From the NCBI RefSeq assembly GCF_014644295.1, contig NZ_BMKK01000007.1, positions 245,055 to 309,054 of the forward strand: a stretch of 64,000 bases of DNA, written 5' to 3'. Origin of the DNA: Emticicia aquatilis (GTDB lineage Bacteria > Bacteroidota > Bacteroidia > Cytophagales > Spirosomataceae). The position numbers and the translations under genes are program-made. This document shows, one piece after another, positions 45,921 to 53,934 of the stretch (positions are counted from its first letter, which is position 1; each line of letters starts with the position of its first letter). A model generated the notes under the pieces. The model ran no database searches. It was given only the letters and a program-made list of their open reading frames with translations, and had not been told where the DNA came from.

Positions 45921-46289
45921 TTATAATGCAGTTTTTGGCAGAATTTTCTGAATGAGAAAATATATAACTAAACCAATGATTACACCAATGCTATCGGCCA
46001 AAGCATCGTACCAATCAAAACTGCGATGGAACGATTCAGGCAATGAGCCTTGCCAAAATTCGATAATAATTCCGTAGAGAATGCCAAAAAATAGTGTTTT
46101 TGAGCAGTTTTTAAAAGCAAATTGCCAGCAAAAAGCCCATCCTGCAAAGGCTACAAAATGAGCAGTTTTATCATTACCTTTTGGTAACTGTTCACTCGGC
46201 ATTGTGCAGAGTACAAAAATGATTAGCGTAATTGCAAAAGCTAAATATTTATTTTCCAGAAATCTGATTACCAATTCTTTCAATTTCAT
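45921..46289 (-). CDS. VanZ-family membrane protein
   Basis: 122 residues with three to four membrane segments. It shows the VanZ-like pattern: SEQLPKGNDKTAHFVAFAGWAF (H-F-V near the first loop), GIIYGIIIEFWQG-type helix (LYGIIIEFWQGSLPE), then RSFDWYDALADSIGVIIG. The gene starts within the last 41 bases of the decarboxylase gene, so the two are translated from one message. A later start would lose the first helix. Function of such stand-alone VanZ-like proteins is unknown. Confidence 0.82.
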   Translation of the reverse strand: MKLKELVIRFLENKYLAFAITLIIFVLCTMPSEQLPKGNDKTAHFVAFAGWAFCWQFAFKNCSKTLFFGILYGIIIEFWQGSLPESFHRSFDWYDALADSIGVIIGLVIYFLIQKILPKTAL

Positions 46290-47670
46290 CTAAAAGTGCG
46301 TTTAGGTCTGCTTCGGTCGTGAGCGGATTCATCAACGACACACGAAGATAAACGTTTTCTTTTAAAGTTGTCTGCACGATATAGAAATTGCCTTCTTGTA
46401 AAAGCTGCTTTCTGATGCTTGAGTTGAGGTCATTTAAGTTGCTGTCTAACGAGACTAATCTAAAACATACAATATTGCTTTCTGGCTCAATTGCTAATTC
46501 AAAGTTTTGTCTGGCTTTTACTAAATTGGCAAACTTTTCAGCCAGACCGTGTAAATACTCTACATTTTCGGTAAAAATCTGCTCGCCGTGAGCTTTCAAA
46601 ATTGAATAGATTTTTAGGCTCATCATCAGTTTTGTACACTCAAACGTACGTTTTCCTGAATTAAACCAATCTTTTGAATGCTGATTTGCCCACAAATATT
46701 GTGCTTTTTGTTGGAAAGTCTTGAAAGCATCTTCATCTCGCTTGAAAATCAAAGCCGTTGCCAGTGCGGGAGTCATCAACATTTTGTGCCAATCAATTAC
46801 CACCGAGTCGGCTTGTGCTATGCCTTTTACTTTATGTTTGTATTTTTCGGAGAAGATAACTGCTCCACCATGAGCTCCATCAACATGAAACCAGATTTGG
46901 TGTTTATGGGCAAAATGACCAATTTCTGCTAAATTATCATAACTCCCGGTGGAAGTTGAGCAGGCACTACCTACAATACAAATCACTCGAAAACCTTTTT
47001 CGGTAGCTTCGTTGTAGTATTTTTCTAATAAATCGGTTCGGATTTGTAACTTCTCGTTTGTCGAAACTTTTATGATTCCTTCGCTGCCCATCCCCATGAT
47101 TCGGGCGGCACGGTCGATGCAATAGTGGGCTTCTTCCGAAACCATGACCGCCAACTTTTCACTTGTTCCTTCTTCCCAAACATCAGTTTTAGCGGCACGT
47201 GCAGCCAAAAGTGCTGTAAGATTTGCCAAAGTTCCGCCCGAAGTGAGTAATCCACTGGCATTTTCATCAAAGCCTATTTTGTTGGCCAATAATTCTGATA
47301 AAATTCTCTCCAAAGGATTCGACACTAAACCCATTTCATAAACCGCCATTCCATTATTGAGCAACCCCGAAAACATACTGGCTATCGCAGTAATTGGTAG
47401 TGGTGGCGTAACCTGATGCCCCATGTAACGTGGATGGTGCAAATGAGTGGATTTTTCGATGACATTCCTAAAAAAATCTTCAACATTTCCTGCACCTTGC
47501 TCATAATCTGTTTGCCAAAAAGCCAATGATTCGTCGGGTTCTTGGTATGGAATTACACTCGTAATTGTCTGATTTTGAGCAGATTCCAAATAATCAGCCA
47601 ATAAATCGACTAAAGTATGGGCATTTTGGCGAAAAGAATCGGGCGAAAAAGCCTCTTGAAGATTTGTCAT
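46249..47670 (-). CDS. PLP-dependent group II decarboxylase (aspartate/diaminobutyrate decarboxylase-like)
   Basis: 473 residues from ATG 47670; a TTG 15 bases earlier overlaps the preceding gene. It is a group II amino acid decarboxylase. It has HPRYMGHQVTPPLPI (family N-terminal motif), GLLTSGGTLANLTALLAARA (PLP phosphate binding), WFHVDGAHGGAVIFSE (the Asp near PLP) and VVIDWHKMLMTP with the Schiff-base lysine. The closest groups are aspartate 1-decarboxylase and L-2,4-diaminobutyrate decarboxylase; substrate cannot be decided by eye. It follows the barrel gene after 4 bases. Confidence 0.87.
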   Translation of the reverse strand: MTNLQEAFSPDSFRQNAHTLVDLLADYLESAQNQTITSVIPYQEPDESLAFWQTDYEQGAGNVEDFFRNVIEKSTHLHHPRYMGHQVTPPLPITAIASMFSGLLNNGMAVYEMGLVSNPLERILSELLANKIGFDENASGLLTSGGTLANLTALLAARAAKTDVWEEGTSEKLAVMVSEEAHYCIDRAARIMGMGSEGIIKVSTNEKLQIRTDLLEKYYNEATEKGFRVICIVGSACSTSTGSYDNLAEIGHFAHKHQIWFHVDGAHGGAVIFSEKYKHKVKGIAQADSVVIDWHKMLMTPALATALIFKRDEDAFKTFQQKAQYLWANQHSKDWFNSGKRTFECTKLMMSLKIYSILKAHGEQIFTENVEYLHGLAEKFANLVKARQNFELAIEPESNIVCFRLVSLDSNLNDLNSSIRKQLLQEGNFYIVQTTLKENVYLRVSLMNPLTTEADLNALLDEIERIGNQISGK

Positions 47671-47674
47671 TTTT

Positions 47675-48421
47675 TTAGAAATCAAAATTTAAACCAATAT
47701 TCCAATTAAAATCATTTTTGGGTCTTACAATCAATGGCTTAACTGCCTGCATCGAAATAGAAAAAGGGCAGTTTTTATACGAAAATACTGCAATTCCCGA
47801 AGCAAAAAGACCTTTGAATGGAATACTATTATCAATATAAAATAAGTTAGGTTTGAGTGCTAATTTTACCGAATTCGAGAGGCGTATTTTGCTAATATCG
47901 GCCGAAAGACTGTAAAAATAGCCATATTTTACGGCATCGATATCAATACCTTTCGTGTACCAGCACAATGCCTGAATACTCATATTTTCAGAAATTTTGT
48001 AACTTGTTGCTGCTTCAAACTCCAAATATTTATTGACTCTCTGAACCTCAAATGTCTGTAAATTTTCGGTAATATTGGTTCTTTTAAAAAACAAAGACCA
48101 GTTTATCCCCGTCCGAAAGGTGAATTTCTTGTGCGGCAACTGAAACCTCAACCAACTATTTGATACCCAAGGTTTGCCATCAATGCCATAATTTAAAGCG
48201 GGTGAAAACGAAAAATTACCTTTTTTGATAGAGAAACCTGTCATAAGGGCGGGGGTTCCGAGTGCAAATGCAGGTACTGGCGAAATACCGTTGTTGGTAA
48301 GTTGCACATTTCCTGAAAATTGAATCGGTGATTTTTGGGTTTGAATCGAATCCTTCTTATCTTCCGAAAAAGCCCTAAAAGTAATAAAACAAGTCAGAAA
48401 AGTAAATAATAGTAGTTTCAT
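47675..48421 (-). CDS. Exported beta-barrel-like protein, hypothetical
   Basis: 248 residues from ATG 48421, where a signal peptide begins (MKLLLFTFLTCFITFRAFSE). A longer frame reaches 48508 and overlaps the GNAT gene, so it is less likely. The mature part is strand-rich with aromatic ends (WLRFQLPHKKFTFRTGINWS, YGYFYSLSADISKIRLS) and finishes WNIGLNFDF, as outer-membrane barrels do. No family is recognised. It lies between the GNAT and decarboxylase genes on the same strand, close enough for one operon. Confidence 0.7.
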   Translation of the reverse strand: MKLLLFTFLTCFITFRAFSEDKKDSIQTQKSPIQFSGNVQLTNNGISPVPAFALGTPALMTGFSIKKGNFSFSPALNYGIDGKPWVSNSWLRFQLPHKKFTFRTGINWSLFFKRTNITENLQTFEVQRVNKYLEFEAATSYKISENMSIQALCWYTKGIDIDAVKYGYFYSLSADISKIRLSNSVKLALKPNLFYIDNSIPFKGLFASGIAVFSYKNCPFSISMQAVKPLIVRPKNDFNWNIGLNFDF

Positions 48422-48479
48422 TTGTTTGTTGAGAAAGTGTAATAAGGCAATTGTAATTAGTTTGTTGATTTTACTACGC

Positions 48480-48911
48480 TTACCAATAGTAATAGAAATT
48501 TTCTTCACGTTTCCAGCCGAGGCTTTCGTAGAGTTTTTGAGCCTTAGTATTATCGGGAGTTGTTTCCAAAAGCAAGCCTTTATGGCCTAAATTTTTCACA
48601 AACTCTTGGGCAGTTTGTAAAATAGCTTTTCCAGTGCCTAAGTTTCGAGCATCGGCCTTTACGAATAAATCATTTAATATCCATTGGCGTTTCATCGAAA
48701 CCGATGAAAATGCTGGGTAAAGCTGCGTGAAACCGACTGCCTGCCCATCTTTGAATGCCACAAAAATCACAGATTCGTTTTGTTGAATTCTCTCAGATAA
48801 AAATTTCTTAGCACCTTCTAAGTCAGCATCTTGACCATAATATTGGCGATAAGCGTCAAATAGCACAGCTACGTATTCAACGTGGTCGATTGTGGCTTGA
48901 AGAATTTCCAT
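48480..48911 (-). CDS. GNAT-family N-acetyltransferase
   Basis: 143 residues forming one GNAT domain. VIFVAFKDGQAVGFTQLYPAF is strands 2-4, WILNDLFVKADARNLGTGKAILQ contains the acetyl-CoA loop (R-N-L-G-T-G), and KGLLLETTPDNTKAQKLYESLGW is the C-terminal helix motif. The substrate is unknown; length is typical of small-molecule or protein N-acetyltransferases. It is divergent from the LysR gene, with 108 bases between the starts, so that regulator may control it. Confidence 0.88.
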   Translation of the reverse strand: MEILQATIDHVEYVAVLFDAYRQYYGQDADLEGAKKFLSERIQQNESVIFVAFKDGQAVGFTQLYPAFSSVSMKRQWILNDLFVKADARNLGTGKAILQTAQEFVKNLGHKGLLLETTPDNTKAQKLYESLGWKREENFYYYW

Positions 48912-48964
48912 AACTGATAATTAATATTGCTTGGTGTTTTTCTTTTGCAAAACAATCATTTATT

Positions 48965-48991
48965 TTTGATAACAAAAAATACTTAATTTTG
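48965..48991 (+). promoter_or_regulatory. Promoter of LysR-family gene
   Basis: TTTG (48965-48968), 15 bases, then TAATTTTG (48984-48991). The -7 element matches TAnnTTTG; the gap is shorter than usual. The ATG is 29 bases downstream. Confidence 0.55.
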
Positions 48992-49019
48992 ATTATTTGA
49001 TGCCAAAAATGAATCAATA

Positions 49020-49901
49020 ATGGATTTTAGAACGATTGAACACTTTTTGAAACTTTCGGAAACGCTAAATTTCAGAAAAGCCGCCGACGAAATTTACATC
49101 GCTCAACCCGCCCTCAGCCGACAAATAATGGCTTTGGAAGAAGAATTGGGCGTAGTTTTATTTGATAGAAATAAGCGAAATGTGGCTCTGACAACTGCTG
49201 GAGAATATTTTAAGGAAGAATGTGAGCGAATTTTAGAAGATTTTGAGCGAGTAAAACAGCGGACTTTTCAGATTCATAAAGGCGAAGGTGGCGAAATAAA
49301 AATAGCTCATTCGAGTTCGTCGATGCAGTTTTTATTGCCGAATATTTTGGCGAAAATTCAAGCCGAAATGCCTTTAATGAAAACAAATCTGAATGAAACA
49401 ACCAATATTTATGGCATCAATGCCTTAATCAATCGGACAATTGATGTAGCATTTGGTCCAAATATGATTGTGCCAAAAGAACTAAATACTCGCACGATTT
49501 ATGTCGAAAACTTTGTAATCCTTTTGCCACAGAACCATCGGTTAGACGAAAATAATTTTGAATCGCTGGCACAATTGGCGGATGAAAATTTCATTTTACC
49601 CCCACGAAACGAAAGTTCGGGTTATGTTGAAAGCCTCGAAGCCCTGTGTCAATCGTATGGTTTTATCCCGAAGGTGGCCTATCAATCGGGCAATTCAAAC
49701 ACGGTGTTGCGATTGGTTGAAGCGGGTCTTGGAATTTCAATTGAGCCAAAATCAGCATTGAGCGGACAAAATATGAATGTGAAGTTTATAGAGCTAAACA
49801 ACATTTCTTTGAAAGCCTCAATGCTAATGCTTTGGCTGCGTGGCAGAGAGAAAGAGCTAAAGCCTTTCTTTGAGATTGTTGATAAGGTAATGGGAAGTTG
49901 A
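49020..49901 (+). CDS. LysR-family transcriptional regulator
   Basis: 293 residues. The N-terminal helix-turn-helix is typical: MDFRTIEHFLKLSETLNFRK, then AADEIYIAQPALSRQIMALEEELGVVLFDR (about 21-50). A periplasmic-binding-protein-like effector domain follows (about 90-290) with GEIKIAHSSSSMQFLLPNIL, VILLPQNHRLD-type sequence and LRLVEAGLGISIEPKSAL. The effector is unknown. It is divergent from the GNAT/barrel/decarboxylase operon, which is the likely target. No link to the sulfur dyad is seen. Confidence 0.92.
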   Translation: MDFRTIEHFLKLSETLNFRKAADEIYIAQPALSRQIMALEEELGVVLFDRNKRNVALTTAGEYFKEECERILEDFERVKQRTFQIHKGEGGEIKIAHSSSSMQFLLPNILAKIQAEMPLMKTNLNETTNIYGINALINRTIDVAFGPNMIVPKELNTRTIYVENFVILLPQNHRLDENNFESLAQLADENFILPPRNESSGYVESLEALCQSYGFIPKVAYQSGNSNTVLRLVEAGLGISIEPKSALSGQNMNVKFIELNNISLKASMLMLWLRGREKELKPFFEIVDKVMGS

Positions 49902-49902
49902 T

Positions 49903-50660
49903 TTACTTAGCTTTTTCAATACCTGTAAAAACAAATTTATTTCCCTTGACTACATAAACAATATTTTTGTTTGAAACCTTTCCATCTTCGGCCACTATTG
50001 CAACATATAGCTTTTTAGCTTTGGGGTCAAAGTGGATTAAATCTAATTCTCGGTTAGTGTATTGTACACTTGCATTATCATAGTCAAAATCAATACGACC
50101 CGTTTGTTGTGATTTTGAAACGAATAAATCATCAACGGGTTTTAATTTATTTCCTTGAATAATAAATGCTTCGATGCTCATAGCATGGTCACGAGAAGAG
50201 CCAATTCCGAGAGTCTTGATTAGGTAGTAGTTTGTTTTTCCAAGTTTAACGCTATTAATATCATAATGAAGGTTGGCGTTATTATCTTCGCTGGGGTCGT
50301 ACGTAAAACTTTATTGTTGGACTTTAATTGAATAATTGTTGAAAATATTTGAGCACTACCGCCTGTTTGTACATTTATTGAATAGACCCTTAAAAGCTTA
50401 TCTTCAGAAGTAGAAATAGTGATACATTCATCCATTTTTTTCAATGGAAAATTAATTGTTTCGGGGTGAGTTTTAATGAATTTTCCCGTTTTAGAAAGAA
50501 ACTTCGACATGAGGTTCGCTCGTTTGTCAAAGTCAAGGTTAATGTCGCCTGCTTTCCAATATTCTTTGCAGAAACTATTCTCAAAATCTTTGATTTCTTT
50601 CGGCTGTGCGAAAAGAGGAGAAGTAAAAAATATGAATGCTAAGAGACGAAAAAAAATCAT
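49903..50660 (-). pseudogene. Hypothetical secreted protein gene broken by one frameshift
   Basis: Two reading frames on the minus strand join into one protein of about 252 residues if one base is added in an A tract (T run at 50310-50312 on the plus strand). The first part (50660 downstream) has a signal peptide (MIFFRLLAFIFFTSPLFAQ) and reads sensibly to NNK at residue 117. The true continuation in the next frame reads SFTYDPSEDNNANLHYD and joins without a stop to MSIEAFIIQGNKLKPVDD and the C-terminal FVFTGIEKAK. In the present frame the first part ends in 29 nonsense residues. No family is recognised. A sequencing error in the short homopolymer is the alternative to real decay. Confidence 0.75.
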
Positions 50661-50765
50661 AATTAATTAGCTTTTGAAAAACGCTCTAATGTAATAAACT
50701 CTTTATAAAAAAATACCTAACGCTACTAAAAACGTTAGGTATCAATAAACATTAAAGCTAAAATA

Positions 50766-51812
50766 TTAATATTTCTTCAAAGCCTTCAAAAGTATCTCAT
50801 TTTCTTTTTTTGTACCGACTGAGATGCGGATACAATTTTCACACAAAATAACGCTTGAACGAAGGCGAGTAATGATTTTTTGCTCAATTAGATAATGAAA
50901 AATAGCATTAGCGTCAGTAAATTTTACCAAAAGCTGATTGGAGTCTGATGGGAAAATGTGCTTCACGATGCTTAAATCGGCCAGTTTTTTGTGCAAACGT
51001 TCACGTTCTTTTAGTACTTGTTTTACGTATTTATCTTTTTTCTCTTCTTTCCCCAATGCGGCATAAAGCAACTTTTGAGTTACACCATTGAGGTTATAAG
51101 GATACTTGATTTTATTCAAAATCTTGATGATTTCTTCCGAAGCAAAGGCCATTCCCAAACGTAATGCCGCCAATCCCCAAGCTTTAGAGAATGTTTGCAT
51201 AACTACCAAATTTGGATATTTATCAAGTAGCTGAGTAAAAGATTCTTCGCTTGCAAAATCAATATAAGCTTCATCAACTACTACCAAGCCTGTTTTGAAA
51301 TTATCCAAAATATGTAGAATTGAAGCTCGTTCGATGATATTTCCCGATGGATTGTTGGGTGAACAAATCCAGATAATTTTTGTGTTTGCATCAGCCGTTT
51401 CGAGTACCTTTTTCGTATCTACTTGAAAGTCGGGCGTGAGCGGGACTTGTTTTACTGCAATATTCTGTACATCAGCACAAACTTTATACATTCCGTAAGT
51501 GGGTGGCAAAATCAAGATATTGTCTTGCTGAGGCTCACAAGTGGCACGAATCACCAAATCAATGGCTTCATCTGAGCCATTACCCAAGAAAATTTGCGTT
51601 GGACGCACTTTCTTAATTGTGGCCAATTTTTCTTTTACAACCGATTGATAAGGGTCTGGATAACGATTATAATTTCCCGAAATTACTGAGCCAAAAGGGT
51701 TTTCGTTCGCATCGAGAAATGTACCTTCCGAACCCGAATACTCATCACGAGCAGACGAATAGGGCGTAAGCGAAAGAATATGTGGACGAATAACTTTACT
51801 TAATGAAAACAT
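50766..51812 (-). CDS. hisC: Histidinol-phosphate aminotransferase
   Basis: 348 residues, the usual HisC length. It transfers an amino group from glutamate to imidazole-acetol phosphate in histidine synthesis, with PLP. The signature elements are LDANENPFGS (33-42), the YPDPYQ motif, SPNNPSGNII (151-160), DEAYIDF (180-186), the Schiff-base lysine in TFSKAWGLAALRLG (Lys210), and a closing RISVGTKKENE. No other his gene is in the window, so the pathway genes lie elsewhere. The intergenic region before its start carries repeated TGACGATTTACGA units. Confidence 0.92.
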   Translation of the reverse strand: MFSLSKVIRPHILSLTPYSSARDEYSGSEGTFLDANENPFGSVISGNYNRYPDPYQSVVKEKLATIKKVRPTQIFLGNGSDEAIDLVIRATCEPQQDNILILPPTYGMYKVCADVQNIAVKQVPLTPDFQVDTKKVLETADANTKIIWICSPNNPSGNIIERASILHILDNFKTGLVVVDEAYIDFASEESFTQLLDKYPNLVVMQTFSKAWGLAALRLGMAFASEEIIKILNKIKYPYNLNGVTQKLLYAALGKEEKKDKYVKQVLKERERLHKKLADLSIVKHIFPSDSNQLLVKFTDANAIFHYLIEQKIITRLRSSVILCENCIRISVGTKKENEILLKALKKY

Positions 51813-51820
51813 GAGGCGAA

Positions 51821-51984
51821 TGACGATTTACGAATGACGATTTACGATTTACGAATTTCAGTTCGATAGCGTATCTTACATCATTGCAATTTTTATGAAT
51901 ATTGAAAGTACTTGTTTGGTAGTTAAAATGCTGATATTAAGGGTTTTGAAGAATTCGTAATTCGTAATTCATAATTCGTAATTA
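51821..51984. repeat. Degenerate intergenic repeats between hisC and hemF
   Basis: Near hisC, TGACGATTTACGA occurs twice in tandem (51821-51847), followed by a further TTTACGAATT. Near hemF, TTCGTAATTCGTAATTC-type units (51951-51984) are roughly the reverse complement of the first block. The two blocks flank about 100 bases and could pair. They resemble simple dispersed repeats of other gaps here (2516-2543, 52944-52980, 61160-61187). Confidence 0.6.
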
Positions 51985-52016
51985 CATTAATCTTTAAAAC
52001 TTTTCAATCTTAATTC

Positions 52017-52024
52017 TAACTTTG
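52017..52024 (+). promoter_or_regulatory. Promoter -7 element of hemF
   Basis: TAACTTTG matches TAnnTTTG. The hemF ATG lies 24 bases downstream. No clear TTTG is seen at -33. Confidence 0.55.
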
Positions 52025-52047
52025 TTACAAAATTTCAAAAGAATCTT

Positions 52048-52944
52048 ATGTTATCCAAAGAAAATATTGCCGAATACTTCAAAACCCTGCAAGATACTAT
52101 TTGTCAAGCCCTCGAAGCTACCGATGGAAAAGGCAAATTTCAAGAAGATAATTGGCAGCATCACAGTGGCGGTGGCGGTCGAACTCGTGTAATAACCAAC
52201 GGAAATATCATCGAAAAAGGCGGAGTGAATTTTTCGGTCGTTACGGGCGAAACCTCTGATGCTTTACAGAAGCAGTTAAAACTCGACGAAAAAGCCGACT
52301 ATTTTGCTACTGGTGTAAGTATTGTTCAGCACCCTGTGAGTCCGATGGTGCCGATTATTCACATGAATGTGCGATATTTCGAGATGTCGAATGGTATTTC
52401 ATGGTTTGGTGGTGGTATTGACCTTACTCCGCATTATGTGGTAGATGAAGATGCTCGTTGGTTTCATGAGCAACTCAAAAATGCTTGTGATAAGCACGAT
52501 GCCGATGCTTATAAAAAATATAAAGAATGGGCCGATAATTATTTCTATATTCCGCACCGCCAAGAAACTCGTGGAGTAGGAGGGATTTTCTTTGATTATT
52601 TAAAACCACAAGACGCCACAGAAAAAGAAAAAACTTTTGATTTTGTAAAGTCAGTAGGCGAATCCTTTGCTCCAATTTATACCCATTTGATGGCAAAAAA
52701 TGCTCAGATACCCTTCGGAGAAGAAGAAAAAACTTGGCAAATGTTGCGTCGTGGGCGTTACGTAGAGTTTAATTTGGCTTGGGATAGAGGTACAAAATTT
52801 GGACTCGAAACCAATGGCCGCACCGAGTCTATTCTGATGAGTCTGCCGCCTGTTGCCAACTGGGTGTATGATTACAAACCCCATGCCAACAGCCCCGAAG
52901 AACGTACATTGAGCTTGTTGAAAAAAGGAATTGATTGGATATGA
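52048..52944 (+). CDS. hemF: Oxygen-dependent coproporphyrinogen III oxidase
   Basis: 298 residues, matching the usual HemF length. It converts coproporphyrinogen III to protoporphyrinogen IX with O2 in heme synthesis. Typical motifs: FQEDNWQHHSGGGGRTRVI near 31-49, NGISWFGGGIDLTPHYV (about 114-130), YFYIPHRQETRGVGGIFFDYL (about 167-187), and RRGRYVEFNLAWDRGTKFGLETNGRTESILMSLPP near the end. The gene stands alone and is convergent with the GH16 gene; it has its own -7 element. It shows that the organism has an aerobic heme pathway. Confidence 0.96.
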   Translation: MLSKENIAEYFKTLQDTICQALEATDGKGKFQEDNWQHHSGGGGRTRVITNGNIIEKGGVNFSVVTGETSDALQKQLKLDEKADYFATGVSIVQHPVSPMVPIIHMNVRYFEMSNGISWFGGGIDLTPHYVVDEDARWFHEQLKNACDKHDADAYKKYKEWADNYFYIPHRQETRGVGGIFFDYLKPQDATEKEKTFDFVKSVGESFAPIYTHLMAKNAQIPFGEEEKTWQMLRRGRYVEFNLAWDRGTKFGLETNGRTESILMSLPPVANWVYDYKPHANSPEERTLSLLKKGIDWI

Positions 52945-52987
52945 ATTAGTTAATGGTCAACTCGTTATTAGTAAATTGGTTTTATTG

Positions 52988-53025
52988 AAAATGCCCTCCG
53001 AAAATCTTTTCAGAGGGCATTTTTA
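52988..53025. terminator. Bidirectional terminator between hemF and GH16 gene
   Basis: AAAATGCCCTC (52988-52998) pairs with GAGGGCATTTT (53013-53023). A T run follows on the plus strand and a matching A run precedes, so it can end both convergent genes. Confidence 0.85.
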
Positions 53026-53043
53026 ATTATCCTGTTATAAGTT

Positions 53044-53913
53044 CTACTTGACTGCTGGATAAACTCTTACGTAGTCAACCTCCATACGTTGCGGAAAAAT
53101 GCTGTCATCAATGCCTTGTTGACCACCCCAACTGCCACCAACGGCAATATTGAGTAAGATATGAAATTTCTTATCGAAAGGCCACTCCTGCCAAAGTTTA
53201 CTTGGGCGATTGAATGTAAAATAAGGTTTTCCATCAAGTTCAATCGTTATTTTGTCGGGTAGCCATTCGCAAGCATACACATGAAAATTATCTGACACAT
53301 CACTTTCGGCCACTATGTTATTGCCTTTATTGGTGCCAATCGAATGATTGAACGCCTTTGTATGGATGTTTCCATGAATACGATTTTGGTCGAAACCTAC
53401 GTGTTCGATGATGTCAATTTCGCCGTTATCTGGCCAATAACTCGCTCCGTAGTTTTGTTCGGTTGCAAGCATCCAAGCGGCTGGCCAAGTACCACGACCT
53501 TTTGGTAATTTGGCTTTTATTTCAATTCTTCCGTACAGGAAATCGCCTTTTCCTTTACTTACCAAGCGTGCCGAAGAATAATTACGACCTTCGTACCTTT
53601 CTTTGATGGCTTCAATAATTAACTTCCCATCTTCTACACGAGCATTTTTTAATTCTTTCGAGTAGTATTGACTTTCCTGATTTCCCCAGCCATCACCGCC
53701 AATGTCATAACTCCATTTTTTTGAGTCAGGCAAGCCTTTGTAATCAAATTCATCCGCCCAAACTGGCGTAGATTTATCAATTTTGTATTCAACTTCTACT
53801 GGTGGTATTGTGGGCGTACTGACGGGTGTTGGTGCTTCGTTTGGTGTTTTCTGACAAGCTACGTAGAGTAGCAGTACTGCCGTAGAAGTAAGGGTTAAGG
53901 TTTGCTTTTGCAT
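53044..53913 (-). CDS. GH16 family glycoside hydrolase, lipoprotein (beta-glucanase-like)
   Basis: 289 residues. The lipobox ends at Cys20 (LLLYVAC), followed by a Pro/Thr linker. The GH16 domain (about 48-289) has VWADEFDYKGLPDSKKWSYD, the sugar-binding WPAAWMLA, and the catalytic E-x-D-x-x-E motif in GEIDIIEHVG (Glu165, Asp167, Glu170). It finishes with RMEVDYVRVYPAVK. It is most likely an endo-beta-1,3-glucanase (laminarinase type) on the cell surface. It stands next to the TPR-TlpA genes, possibly in one operon, with 21 bases between them. Confidence 0.93.
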   Translation of the reverse strand: MQKQTLTLTSTAVLLLYVACQKTPNEAPTPVSTPTIPPVEVEYKIDKSTPVWADEFDYKGLPDSKKWSYDIGGDGWGNQESQYYSKELKNARVEDGKLIIEAIKERYEGRNYSSARLVSKGKGDFLYGRIEIKAKLPKGRGTWPAAWMLATEQNYGASYWPDNGEIDIIEHVGFDQNRIHGNIHTKAFNHSIGTNKGNNIVAESDVSDNFHVYACEWLPDKITIELDGKPYFTFNRPSKLWQEWPFDKKFHILLNIAVGGSWGGQQGIDDSIFPQRMEVDYVRVYPAVK

Positions 53914-53934
53914 GAGTTTTTTTTAGGTTGAATT

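Noticed and set aside
49903..50660. Two independent small genes on the minus strand
   Set aside because: A single base change joins them perfectly, and the second has no plausible start region of its own; a broken gene is simpler.
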